The position numbers and the translations under genes are program-made. From Archangium violaceum Cb vi76 (GTDB taxonomy: Bacteria > Myxococcota > Myxococcia > Myxococcales > Myxococcaceae): a DNA stretch of 45,326 nucleotides. Position 1 is the stretch's first letter, and each line of letters starts with the position of its first letter. Below, piece by piece: positions 5,903-19,277 of this stretch. Location: contig NZ_JPMI01000150.1 in assembly GCF_000733295.1 (NCBI RefSeq), forward strand, positions 1 to 45,326. The letters are read 5' to 3'. The notes beneath the pieces were generated by a model, which ran no database searches, was not told where the DNA came from, and was given only the letters and a program-made list of their open reading frames with translations.

Positions 5903-8869
5903 ATGAGCGAGGAGGAGCCACGGGCGAAGGGAGACTCGGGCACCGGCCCCCTGGAGGAAGGCGCCACGGTGGTGCGCCCCCAGCCCTCCCCGACGGCCCG
6001 GACGCGGCTGGACGCGGATGAGTTGGGAGAGGCCGCCACCCAGGTCCGCAGCATCGCCACGCCGCTGTTCCCCACGGGCCCATCCACCCCCGGCCCACCG
6101 CGGAGCGGCCCCGTGTCCACCGCGCCGGGACAGACGCTGGCCGGCCGCTACACGGTGCTCAACCGGCTCGGCCAGGGCGGCATGGGCGAGGTGGTGGCCG
6201 TCTATGACTCGCGGCTCGACCGGCGCGTGGCCCTCAAGCTGCTGCGCCGCGATTGGGACCCTGGCCTGTCCCAGCACGACCTGGAGACGCGCATGCTGCG
6301 CGAGGCCCAGGCCATGGCGCGCCTCTCGCACCCCAACGTGGTGGCCATCTACGACGTGGGGACCCTCGAGGATGGCGCCATCTTCATCGCCATGGAGATG
6401 GTGGAGGGGCAGACGCTGCGGCGCTGGAGCGAGCAGGCCCCGCGCACCTGGCGGGAGACGCTGGACGTGTACCTGGAAGCGGGGCGCGGGCTGGCGGCCG
6501 CGCACGAGGCGGGCCTCGTCCACCGCGACTTCAAGCCCGAGAACGTCCTGGTGGGCAGGGACGGACGGGTGCGGGTGACGGACTTCGGCCTGGCGCGTGC
6601 CGGTACCGCCTCACCGGGGGTGCCCACGACTACGCCCCTGCCCCTGCCACCGGGCGCCCTGGACAGCCCCCTCACCCTGCAGGGCACCCTGCTGGGCACG
6701 CCCCGCTACATGGCGCCCGAGCTGCTGCGGGCCGGCCCCGCCGATGCGCGAAGCGATCTGTTCGCCTTCTGCGTGGCCCTCTACGAGGCCCTCTACCGGC
6801 AGCACCCCTTCTCCGGCGCCACCCAGGCCGAGTCCACGCAGGCCCAGCTCGAGGGCCGGGTGAAGCCGCCTCCCGCCAACACGGACGTGCCCGGGTGGGT
6901 GGAGCGCATGCTGGTGCGGGGCCTGCGGGCGGATCCCACGCAACGCCCCGCGTCCATGCGGAAGCTGGTCGCGGCGCTGGAGGTGGACCTCGATGCGCGG
7001 CGGCGGGCCCGGCGGCGCAAGGCGGCCCTGGTGGCGTTGGTGACGTGCCTGGCGGGCCTGACGCTCTGGAGCGGGATGCTGTACCGGGAGCAGAAGCCGG
7101 GGTGCTCCGGCCTGGAGCGCAGGCTCACCGGCACCTGGGACGAGACGGTGAAGGCGCGGATGAAGCGGGCATTCCTGGGCACCCGGCTGCCGTATGCACA
7201 GGACACCTTCACGCGCACGGCCTCGCTGCTCGACGGCTATACGGGCACGTGGTTGCGGATGCGGACCGAGGCGTGCGAGGCCATGCAACAGCCCTCGCCC
7301 GGGAAGCTCGACGTGCTGAAGGTGGACTGCCTGGAGCGGCGGCGTGCCCAGCTGCGCGAGCTGACGGACCTGTTCTCCCGCGCTCCCGACCGCGACAACC
7401 TGTCCAAGGCCGTGCAGGTGGTGCAGTCGCTGCCGCCCCTGGGGGCCTGCGCGGACGCCAAGGCACTGACGGCCACGGTGCCCCTCCCGGATGAGCCCTC
7501 CCTGCGGGCCACGGTGGAGGCGCTGCGGGCACAGGTGGACCGGCTGGAAACGCTGCGGCTGGCCGGCCGGTACCGCGAAGCGCTGGCCCCCGGCGAGGAG
7601 CTGCTCCCCCGGGTGGAGCAGGTGGGCTACGGGCCCCTCGTGGCGCAGACGCTGTACGAAGTCGCCTCGCTGAAGGACCTGACCGGGGATTACGCCGCCG
7701 CCGAGGCGCTGGCGCGGCGGGCCATCACCGTGGCCGCCAGGAGCAAGGCCCTGGTGCTGGTCGCCAAGGCCTGGTCCCTGCTCTTCCGGGAGGTGGGGTG
7801 GAGGCAGGCGCGCTACCCGGAGGCGCAAGGGATGACGCTGGCCATGGAGTCGGCCGTGGAGGTCGCGGATGACGACGAGACGCGCTCGGACTCGCTCAAC
7901 GACCAGGCCATCGCCTTCCAGGAGATGGGCCGCTACGAGGAGGCCCGGGCCGCATACGAGCGCGTGCTGGAGATCCGGCGCAAGGTGCTGAGCCCCGAGC
8001 ACCCGAAAGTGGTCATGGCGCTCAACAACCTGGGCGTCGCGCTCGGGGCGCTGGGGAAGTACGAGGAGGCGCGGGCCCGGTACGAGCAGGCGCTGGAGCT
8101 CCGGCGCAAGATGCTGGGGCCGGACAACCCGCTCGTCGCCAACTCCTACAGCAACCTGGGTACGGCGTTCGGACAGCTGGGGAATCACGAGAAGGCCCGC
8201 GAGCTGTACGAGCACGCACTGGCCATCCGCAAGAACGCCCTGGGGCTCGAGCACCCCGACGTGGCCACCTCCCGCAACAACCTGGCCGTCGCTCTCAATG
8301 ACCTGGGCCGCTACGAGGAGGCGCTGAAGCTGCTCGAGGACGCGCTGGCCCTGCGTGAGAAGGTGCTGAAGCCGGAGCATCCCGACATCGCCAACACCCT
8401 CAACAACCTGGGCAGCGCGCTCCGGGGACTGGGCCGTTACGAGGAGGCACGGCGGCGCATCGAGCGTGCGCTGGCCCTGCGCGAGAAGGTGCTGGGCGCG
8501 GACCACCCGGACGTGGCCATCACGCTCAACGACCTGGGCGACGTGTTGCGGCTCATGAAGAAGCCCGCCGAGGCGCGGGCGCGGCACCAACGCGCGCTGG
8601 CCATCCAGGAGAAGACTCTGGAGCCCGGACACCCCGACCTCGCCATCTCGCTCAACGGCCTGGGCAACGTGGCGTGGGACGTGGGGAAGTACGACGAGGC
8701 ACGAACACGGTATGAGCGGGCACTGGCCCTGCGCGAGAAGGCGCTGGGGCCTGGACACCCCCTGGTGGCGGAATCGCGCGACACGCTGGCCCGGACGCTG
8801 GAGCGGACACACCCTGGAGGCACCGGCAAGAAGGGCGAGGAGATCCGCCTCGCGGTGCCCATCCCTTGA
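5903..8869 (+). CDS. Transmembrane Ser/Thr protein kinase with C-terminal TPR repeats
   Basis: The ATG follows GGGGGAGG. The 988-residue protein has a disordered N-terminal 75 residues and a Hanks-type kinase domain (about 80-350): GQGGMGEV loop at 90-97, VALKLL Lys, catalytic HRDFKPEN at 207-214, DFG at 227-229, GTPRYMAPELL. One membrane helix follows at about 374-393 (ALVALVTCLAGLTLWSGM). The C-terminal half, outside the membrane, carries about nine 42-residue TPRs of the kinesin-light-chain type (motif LGRYEEA...ALEIRRKVL...HP.VA..LNNLG). It is probably a sensor kinase in which periplasmic TPRs bind a partner. All catalytic residues are present. It appears to be a single-gene unit. Confidence 0.92.
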   Translation: MSEEEPRAKGDSGTGPLEEGATVVRPQPSPTARTRLDADELGEAATQVRSIATPLFPTGPSTPGPPRSGPVSTAPGQTLAGRYTVLNRLGQGGMGEVVAVYDSRLDRRVALKLLRRDWDPGLSQHDLETRMLREAQAMARLSHPNVVAIYDVGTLEDGAIFIAMEMVEGQTLRRWSEQAPRTWRETLDVYLEAGRGLAAAHEAGLVHRDFKPENVLVGRDGRVRVTDFGLARAGTASPGVPTTTPLPLPPGALDSPLTLQGTLLGTPRYMAPELLRAGPADARSDLFAFCVALYEALYRQHPFSGATQAESTQAQLEGRVKPPPANTDVPGWVERMLVRGLRADPTQRPASMRKLVAALEVDLDARRRARRRKAALVALVTCLAGLTLWSGMLYREQKPGCSGLERRLTGTWDETVKARMKRAFLGTRLPYAQDTFTRTASLLDGYTGTWLRMRTEACEAMQQPSPGKLDVLKVDCLERRRAQLRELTDLFSRAPDRDNLSKAVQVVQSLPPLGACADAKALTATVPLPDEPSLRATVEALRAQVDRLETLRLAGRYREALAPGEELLPRVEQVGYGPLVAQTLYEVASLKDLTGDYAAAEALARRAITVAARSKALVLVAKAWSLLFREVGWRQARYPEAQGMTLAMESAVEVADDDETRSDSLNDQAIAFQEMGRYEEARAAYERVLEIRRKVLSPEHPKVVMALNNLGVALGALGKYEEARARYEQALELRRKMLGPDNPLVANSYSNLGTAFGQLGNHEKARELYEHALAIRKNALGLEHPDVATSRNNLAVALNDLGRYEEALKLLEDALALREKVLKPEHPDIANTLNNLGSALRGLGRYEEARRRIERALALREKVLGADHPDVAITLNDLGDVLRLMKKPAEARARHQRALAIQEKTLEPGHPDLAISLNGLGNVAWDVGKYDEARTRYERALALREKALGPGHPLVAESRDTLARTLERTHPGGTGKKGEEIRLAVPIP

Positions 8870-8898
8870 GCGAGGGAGGTTCCGGCGGCGATGGGGAG

Positions 8899-8925
8899 CA
8901 ACTGGTCCGACTGTTGGACCAGTTG
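8899..8925. terminator. Hairpin between convergent genes
   Basis: CAACTGGTCC (8899-8908) pairs perfectly with GGACCAGTTG (8916-8925) around a seven-base loop. It lies 30 bases beyond the kinase stop and 73 bases beyond the stop of the convergent deacetylase gene. There is no U-tract on either strand, so termination is inferred from symmetry and position. Confidence 0.45.
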
Positions 8926-8998
8926 GCACGCAGCGCGCCCGGAAGGCGCTCCGTGCTTCGCGGCAAGAGCACCCCTGAAGGAACCTGCTTCCGCTGGC

Positions 8999-9943
8999 TC
9001 AAACCGTGAGGGCGAGGTGGGAGGCCGCGTCGCGCAGGGTCACCACGTCGTAGTCGGATTTCAGCCAGCCGAAGAGGGTCCTCAACCGCTCCAGCTTGTG
9101 CGTGACGGGCACCCGCAGATCCCTCTGCTGGCGCACCAGCTCGGGCGGAATGCCGTCCTGGGCGTCCAGCACGTCCGCCGCGTGCAGCTCGAGGTTGAAG
9201 AACGTGTCGCCCCGGAGTGAGCGGTACGCGGCCCGGATGGCCGACAGGGGCAGCGTGAGGGCGAAGGTGCCGATGAACGGGAAGCGCACGCCGGGTGTCA
9301 CCGCCATGGGCAGTTCCAGCACGGCCCCCGAACCCCGTTGGTAGGGCCGGGCCGGATCCGGCCGGTACGGCGTGCGGGGCGCGAGCAACACCCGGGGCGA
9401 GTCCAGCACCGCCCGCGAGGGACGTCCCAGCAGGGCCAGCGAGCCCATCACCGCCGCTTTGGCGGTGTAGTACGGCACGGCGGGAAAGGCGGAGGAGCCA
9501 TAGCGGTAGCCGCGCTCCACCGTCGCCGCGTACAGGGCGGCGTTGAGCGTATAGCCCGGCGCGCGGAAGCCCACCGGGCGCACGCCCGTGGCCGCCTCGA
9601 GCACCTCGTCCGCGCGCCGCAGGTCCTCGCGGATGCGCTCGGGCGGGCGCCGCGTCAGCGCGTAGTCATGCGAGAAGCTGTGGCTCGCCACCTCCACGCC
9701 CGCCTCGTGCGCCGAGCGCAAGGCCGCCGCGGCTCCCGAGTCCCCCGCCACGTCCTCGCCGATGGCGAAGAACGTCCCCGGCACGCCCACCTCCGCCAGC
9801 AGTTGCCTCAACCGGGGCACCGCCGTGGTGTAGACGAGCCCCCGGGCCCGGGCGTCCAGCAGTGACTCGGGCAGCCCGTGGATGCGGCAGTAGTGCGGCA
9901 GCGAGTCCAGGTCGACGGAGATGGATGCGAGCCGCCGCGCCAC
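8999..9943 (-). CDS. Polysaccharide deacetylase (NodB-type) family protein
   Basis: The product is 314 residues. The GTG start at 9943 is preceded by GAGGAGG at ideal spacing, and the upstream gene stops 10 bases before it. It carries NodB/CE4-like blocks: SVDLDSLPHYC near the start (Asp pair), TFFAIGEDVA, the metal-binding HSFSHDYAL (His-x3-His), and GFRAPGYTLN. It would remove N-acetyl groups from a surface or peptidoglycan-like glycan, or act on a lipid-linked sugar as ArnD-like members do. There is no signal peptide, so cytoplasmic action is likely. The order FAD enzyme, GT2, deacetylase on one strand suggests glycan or glycolipid synthesis. Confidence 0.85.
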   Translation of the reverse strand: MARRLASISVDLDSLPHYCRIHGLPESLLDARARGLVYTTAVPRLRQLLAEVGVPGTFFAIGEDVAGDSGAAAALRSAHEAGVEVASHSFSHDYALTRRPPERIREDLRRADEVLEAATGVRPVGFRAPGYTLNAALYAATVERGYRYGSSAFPAVPYYTAKAAVMGSLALLGRPSRAVLDSPRVLLAPRTPYRPDPARPYQRGSGAVLELPMAVTPGVRFPFIGTFALTLPLSAIRAAYRSLRGDTFFNLELHAADVLDAQDGIPPELVRQQRDLRVPVTHKLERLRTLFGWLKSDYDVVTLRDAASHLALTV

Positions 9944-9953
9944 CCGGGCCTCC

Positions 9954-10667
9954 TCAGGTGCCGCGGATGCGGATGACGTAGACGAGCTTGCCCACGTTCC
10001 TCAGCACGTTGGGCACGCGCTTGAAGAGGTGGATGGAGGGCTGGCGCTTCTCGTGGAGCTGGATGGGGATTTCCACCACCCGCAGCCCCTCTCGCCAGGC
10101 GCGGATGACGAACTCGCTGGCGAACACGTCCATGTCCACCACGCACCGGGCCACCACTGGCAGCAACGCCTCGCGCTGGAAGGCCTTCAGCCCGTGTGTG
10201 TCCGTGCCCTGGAAGCCCAGCGCCACCCGCAGCAGCTTGTTGTGCACCCGCGTGGCCACGCGCCGCACCAGGGGCCGCTGATCACTCGCCCCCTTGGCCG
10301 CCTTCGAGCCCACCACCATGTCCACCCCGCCCTTCTCCAGCAGCGGCAGCGCGGCGTCGTAGAAGCTCAGGTCGCACAGGTCGATCTCATCGCAGAAGAC
10401 GTAGGTGCCCCGGGCCTTCTCGATGCCCGCCTTCAGCGCCACGCCATAGTTGGGCCGCTCCGAGTGGAACCAGCGCAGGCGCGGGTTCTTCGCGCACATG
10501 TCCTCCAGAATCCGGGGCGTGGCGTCGCGCGAGCCGTTCTCCGCGAAGATGATCTCGTAGTCCCAACCGCGCGCATCCAGGCCCTGGGCGAGCTCCGCCG
10601 CGGCGGAGGCGACGATGGACGCCTCGTTGTAGACGGGGATGACGATGGAGAGGTACGGGGGGGCCAT
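9954..10667 (-). CDS. Glycosyltransferase family 2 (DPM1-like)
   Basis: The 237-residue protein begins with the GT-A nucleotide-binding strand LSIVIPVYNEA, then IFAENGSRDAT (the ENGS/DAT block binds the sugar nucleotide), ALKAGIEKARG and FCDEIDL in the DxD region. No C-terminal membrane helices are seen, as in soluble dolichyl-phosphate-mannose synthase-like enzymes. The acceptor is unknown. Its TGA lies within the ribosome-binding region of the deacetylase gene, so translation of the two is probably coupled. It starts 72 bases after the FAD oxidoreductase gene ends. Confidence 0.85.
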   Translation of the reverse strand: MAPPYLSIVIPVYNEASIVASAAAELAQGLDARGWDYEIIFAENGSRDATPRILEDMCAKNPRLRWFHSERPNYGVALKAGIEKARGTYVFCDEIDLCDLSFYDAALPLLEKGGVDMVVGSKAAKGASDQRPLVRRVATRVHNKLLRVALGFQGTDTHGLKAFQREALLPVVARCVVDMDVFASEFVIRAWREGLRVVEIPIQLHEKRQPSIHLFKRVPNVLRNVGKLVYVIRIRGT

Positions 10668-10739
10668 GGGCGGAGGTGCGACCTAACATGCCCCCGCGGG
10701 CCCCGTCGATGCACAACTATCGCCGCGCCCCGCGCACCG

Positions 10740-12053
10740 TCAGCCGTTCAACCGGCGCGCGCAGGCCCGTCCGCCCAGGATGGCGTCCTCCATGGACGAG
10801 TACTCCCACTGCCCGTACCGCCCCGCGGTGAGGATGCCCGCGTGCTCCAGGAAGCGGAGGATCTCCGCCTTCGCCGGCCCATAGGCGTCGTCATAGAGGA
10901 CATACGCATGGGGAATCTCGCGCGCCCGGGCGAAGAGGATGTCGTCCGCCGAGTCCACCATCCGCGAACGCACCAGGTCCTCCACCGCGTACGCCTCGGC
11001 CTGGGCCATGGAGAGCTCGCCGTGGTGGCTGTACTCCACATAGAAGGTGGAGGTGTCCGGGGGCGCCAGGGGCGCGTACACCGCCGAGGGCGAGCCGATG
11101 CGGTACGTCTTGAACTCGGGCTCGGGCAGGTAGATCCAATGCCACGGCCGCGGATTCTTCCCACGGGCGGCCACGCACACGTACGTCACCGTGGTGGCGC
11201 GCAGACGTCCGGCGGCGGCGAGCACCTCGTCGGGCACGCCGGAGGCCCCCTTCGCCACCAGCCGCACCAGCCCCGGCAGGGAGATGGTGGAGAGCAGCTC
11301 CGAGTAACCGAGCACGCGCCCGTCCGACAGCGTCACCTTCCGGGCCTTCCAATCGATGGCGGTGGGCTCGGTGTTGACGCTCAGCTCTCCCCCCTTCAGG
11401 TGGGCGAGGATCCCCCGCGCGAGGCTCTCGATGCCGCCCTCGCGCGGGTAGACGAAGGAGGCGTTGTAGCCCAGCGCATCGCTCCCCACGCCCAGTGCCC
11501 CGTCCACCACCTCCTTCAAGGTGGGACGAGGCACGAAACGGCCCACCCAGGCGGCGGACAACTCGGAGGGGTCCACCGTCCACAGCTTCTTGTTGTAGGG
11601 GAACATGAAGTTCTTCGCGAACCCCTCCCCCATGTAGCGCAGGATGAACTCGGCGAAGTCACGCGGCTCCCGCTCGCGCAGCTCCCGGCCCTTCTCCCCG
11701 TAGACGGCCTCCACGTAGCCGATGAGGTTCTCCGCCACGACCTCCGCGGGCAGCCCGTGCGTGTTCACCTGGTACGGAAAGCGCGTGAAGACACCCCGCG
11801 AGTAGATGGCCGCCTTGCGCTGGATGGTGACCAGTTGCCCCGGCAGCCAGCGGGTGTTCACCAGTTCCTTGATCTCCGGGTCTCTCAGGTGCAACCAGTG
11901 GCCGGTGGGATCGAAGGCGCACCCCTCGATGACCTCGGTCTTGATGAGGCCACCAACCCGCTCGGACTTCTCGATGAGGCGCCAGGGGCGCTGCAGGAAA
12001 TGAGCGGCGGACAGCCCCGCGAGGCCCGCGCCGAGGATGACGATGGGGTCCAT
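10740..12053 (-). CDS. FAD-dependent oxidoreductase of the amine-oxidase / UDP-galactopyranose-mutase-like group
   Basis: The 437-residue protein starts at the ATG at 12053 with a Rossmann dinucleotide-binding motif (IVILGAGLAGLSAAHFL), then EKSERVGGLIKTE and DPTGHWLHL, which are typical of protoporphyrinogen-oxidase/UDP-galactopyranose-mutase-like flavoproteins. FPYNKKLWTVDPSELS resembles the substrate-binding region of mutase-like members. The C-terminal GRYGQWEYSSMEDAILGG closes the FAD site. It is the first gene of a minus-strand set with GT2 and polysaccharide deacetylase genes, so a sugar-modifying role is more likely than heme synthesis. There is no clear Shine-Dalgarno sequence. It is divergent from the gene at 12273. 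Confidence 0.8.
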   Translation of the reverse strand: MDPIVILGAGLAGLSAAHFLQRPWRLIEKSERVGGLIKTEVIEGCAFDPTGHWLHLRDPEIKELVNTRWLPGQLVTIQRKAAIYSRGVFTRFPYQVNTHGLPAEVVAENLIGYVEAVYGEKGRELREREPRDFAEFILRYMGEGFAKNFMFPYNKKLWTVDPSELSAAWVGRFVPRPTLKEVVDGALGVGSDALGYNASFVYPREGGIESLARGILAHLKGGELSVNTEPTAIDWKARKVTLSDGRVLGYSELLSTISLPGLVRLVAKGASGVPDEVLAAAGRLRATTVTYVCVAARGKNPRPWHWIYLPEPEFKTYRIGSPSAVYAPLAPPDTSTFYVEYSHHGELSMAQAEAYAVEDLVRSRMVDSADDILFARAREIPHAYVLYDDAYGPAKAEILRFLEHAGILTAGRYGQWEYSSMEDAILGGRACARRLNG

Positions 12054-12272
12054 GGAAAATCCGGGTCTACCACCTTCGGCGCCACTCCGGGCAACAGGAG
12101 CGTCACCGGGAGCGCCCGGGTGGGGGGTCCCCTGCCCGCCTGCCCTGCCGCCGGGGCGATGTCCCCGGGGAGACGTCTCGTTCTTTGCCGCCCGGAAAAT
12201 GCCTCTGATAACCTTCGCCCGCCGCGGGAGCGCGGCCGCTCGCGACCGTCCAGCCCCCGCTGAAGGAAACCC

Positions 12273-17941
<5,669 letters not shown>

Positions 17942-17957
17942 TCTTCGGCTGTCAGCT

Positions 17958-17994
17958 TCCGGGGCCCGATAACGTTGTTGCAATGGGCCCCGGA
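17958..17994 (+). terminator. Hairpin after serS
   Basis: TCCGGGGCCC (17958-17967) pairs perfectly over ten bases with GGGCCCCGGA (17985-17994); the loop is 17 bases. It begins 16 bases after the serS stop. There is no U-tract, but position and strength suggest the end of the serS transcript or a processing site before the tRNA cluster. Confidence 0.5.
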
Positions 17995-18047
17995 TGATGT
18001 AGAAGGGCGGCCCACGCAGTTCGGTGGCCCGCGCGGCTCCAAGCAGT

Positions 18048-18134
18048 GGAGGAGTGGCCGAGCGGCTGAAGGCAGCGGTCTTGAAAACCGCAGGTGGCGC
18101 AAGCTTCCCGTAGGTTCGAATCCTACCTCCTCCG
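18048..18134 (+). tRNA. tRNA-Ser (TGA)
   Basis: An 87-base cloverleaf. Acceptor stem GGAGGAG pairs with CTCCTCC, discriminator G at 18134. Anticodon loop CT-TGA-AA within GCGGTCTTGAAAACCGC. A long variable arm (GGTGGCGCAAGCTTCCC) is typical of class II tRNA-Ser, and the T-arm is GGTTCGAATCC. CCA is not encoded; five T follow one base after the end. It reads UCA and UCG serine codons. Confidence 0.95.
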
Positions 18135-18177
18135 TTTTTGTTGTTGCTGTGTGCGGTTCTTTGACAGTAAAGGCAGT

Positions 18178-18267
18178 GGAGAGATGGCCGAGAGGCTGAA
18201 GGCACAGGTTTGCTAAACCTGCATACTCGAAAGGGTATCGAGGGTTCGAATCCCTCTCTCTCCGCCA
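18178..18267 (+). tRNA. tRNA-Ser (GCT)
   Basis: Acceptor GGAGAGA pairs with TCTCTCC, G discriminator at 18264, and CCA is encoded at 18265-18267. The anticodon loop is TT-GCT-AA within CAGGTTTGCTAAACCTG. The long variable arm is CATACTCGAAAGGGTATCG. It reads AGC and AGU serine codons. It starts 43 bases after the TGA isoacceptor. Confidence 0.95.
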
Positions 18268-18275
18268 CTCATCTT

Positions 18276-18325
18276 GGTTGTGGTAGCGCGAAAGTGGTTG
18301 TGGTACAGAGGTCGCGGTTGTGGTA
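18276..18325 (+). repeat. Three copies of a 10-mer at exact 20-base spacing
   Basis: GGTTGTGGTA occurs at 18276-18285, 18296-18305 and 18316-18325, between tRNA-Ser(GCT) and tRNA-Arg(ACG). The spacer halves of the 20-base period differ (GCGCGAAAGT, CAGAGGTCGC), so only the 10-mer is kept. Roughly two helical turns of spacing would place the copies on one face of the DNA. The role is unknown. Confidence 0.6.
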
Positions 18326-18347
18326 GATGCGGTGAAGGAAACGGCAA

Positions 18348-18424
18348 GCTCCCTTAGCTCAGCTGGATAGAGCGTCGGACTACGAATCCGAAGGCCGGAG
18401 GTTCGAATCCTCCAGGGAGCGCCA
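18348..18424 (+). tRNA. tRNA-Arg (ACG)
   Basis: A 77-base tRNA including encoded CCA (18422-18424). Acceptor GCTCCCT pairs with AGGGAGC, discriminator G. The anticodon loop is CT-ACG-AA. A34 of this tRNA is normally deaminated to inosine by TadA so that it reads CGU, CGC and CGA; the tadA gene begins 25 bases downstream. Confidence 0.95.
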
Positions 18425-18449
18425 ACCTTTCCCCTCATCTCATTCCCTC

Positions 18450-18917
18450 ATGAGTCTGGACGAAGCTTTCATGCAGCAGGCGCTCGCGCTCGCGCGGGAA
18501 GCCGCTGGACTCGGGGAAGTCCCTGTCGGTGCGGTGGCCGTACACGATGGTAAGGTCATCGGCGTCGGCTTCAATCGCAGGGAAATCGACCGGAATCCCC
18601 TGGCCCACGCGGAGATCTTCGCGCTGGACGCAGCAGCCAAGGCGCTAGGAGCATGGCGGCTCACGGGTGTCACCCTGTATGTGACGCTGGAGCCGTGTGC
18701 GATGTGCGCCGGAGCGCTGGTTCAGTCGAGGGTCACGCGGCTGGTTTTCGGAACGATGGACCCGAAAGCCGGAGCCGTTGGTTCGCTCTACAACCTCGCC
18801 GAGGAGCCCCGGCACAACCACCGGCTCCAGGTGATGAGTGGTATATTGGCGGACGAGAGCCGCCAGATGCTGAAGGATTTCTTCGAGCGACTGCGCGAGA
18901 AGAAACGCGACAAGTGA
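18450..18917 (+). CDS. tadA: tRNA(Arg) adenosine-34 deaminase
   Basis: This 155-residue cytidine/deoxycytidylate-deaminase-fold protein converts A34 to inosine in tRNA-Arg(ACG). The zinc site is visible: His53 and catalytic Glu55 in NPLAHAEIFAL, Cys83 and Cys86 in EPCAMC. VPVGAVAVHDG and FNRREID are also typical of TadA. The ATG at 18450 gives the standard start MSLDEAFMQQALALAREA. Its substrate tRNA gene lies directly upstream, and a tRNA-Ser gene begins five bases after its stop, so tadA mRNA and tRNAs may come from a shared transcript. Confidence 0.95.
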   Translation: MSLDEAFMQQALALAREAAGLGEVPVGAVAVHDGKVIGVGFNRREIDRNPLAHAEIFALDAAAKALGAWRLTGVTLYVTLEPCAMCAGALVQSRVTRLVFGTMDPKAGAVGSLYNLAEEPRHNHRLQVMSGILADESRQMLKDFFERLREKKRDK

Positions 18918-18922
18918 ATATT

Positions 18923-19009
18923 GGAGAGCTGGCCGAGTGGTCGAAGGCACCTGACTCGAAATCAGGCATACCGGGAACGGTATCGTAGGTTCGAATCCTA
19001 CGCTCTCCG
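18923..19009 (+). tRNA. tRNA-Ser (CGA)
   Basis: An 87-base tRNA with acceptor GGAGAGC pairing with GCTCTCC, G discriminator, anticodon loop CT-CGA-AA within CTGACTCGAAATCAG, long variable arm CATACCGGGAACGGTATCG, and no encoded CCA. It reads UCG. It starts only five bases after the tadA stop codon. Confidence 0.95.
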
Positions 19010-19024
19010 CAGAGTGTCTCTCAT

Positions 19025-19111
19025 GGAGAGGTGGCCGAGCGGTTGAAGGCGCACGCCTGGAACGCGTGTATATCTGAAAGGGTATCGTGGGTTCGAATCC
19101 CACCCTCTCCG
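19025..19111 (+). tRNA. tRNA-Ser (GGA)
   Basis: An 87-base tRNA with acceptor GGAGAGG pairing with CCTCTCC, G discriminator, anticodon loop CT-GGA-AC, a long variable arm ending GGGTATCG, and no encoded CCA. It reads UCC and UCU. It completes a set of four serine isoacceptors in this locus, 15 bases after tRNA-Ser(CGA). Confidence 0.95.
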
Positions 19112-19129
19112 TAGTCTGTTTCGCGGTAG

Positions 19130-19227
19130 CAAGAGCTTGTGGTCGGGACAACGTGGGGACGTGAACCCCGCCAGGTCCGGAAGGAAGCAACGGTAGCGCA
19201 CCTCCGCGTGTGTCCCGGCCGTTCTTG
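19130..19227 (+). ncRNA. ffs: Signal recognition particle 4.5S RNA
   Basis: The conserved SRP domain IV core GTGAACCCCGCCAGGTCCGG, then AAGGAAGCAACGGTAGC, lies at about 19161-19197. It contains the asymmetric loop and the GGAA tetraloop bound by Ffh. Flanking arms pair: CAAGA with TCTTG at the ends and GGTCGGGAC with GTCCCGGCC inside, giving a single hairpin of about 98 bases as in small bacterial SRP RNAs. A strong terminator follows immediately. The exact ends are estimated from pairing. Confidence 0.92.
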
Positions 19228-19228
19228 T

Positions 19229-19273
19229 GAAGGAGCCGAATCTTCGAAAGAGGATTCGGCTCCTTCTTTTTTT
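19229..19273 (+). terminator. Rho-independent terminator of the 4.5S RNA
   Basis: GAAGGAGCCGAATC (19229-19242) pairs perfectly over 14 bases with GATTCGGCTCCTTC (19253-19266) around a ten-base loop, followed by seven T (19267-19273). It is the most canonical terminator in the window and ends the tRNA/4.5S RNA block, five bases before the stop of the convergent GT22 gene. Confidence 0.95.
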
Positions 19274-19277
19274 GCCC

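Noticed and set aside
6611-8929. Long minus-strand frame opposite the kinase/TPR gene
   Set aside because: Its text is His/Arg/Leu-rich repeats mirroring the TPR codons, with no fold, ribosome site or partner gene.
18160-18200. TTGACA -35 box for tRNA-Ser(GCT)
   Set aside because: A -10 box at proper spacing would fall inside the tRNA gene.
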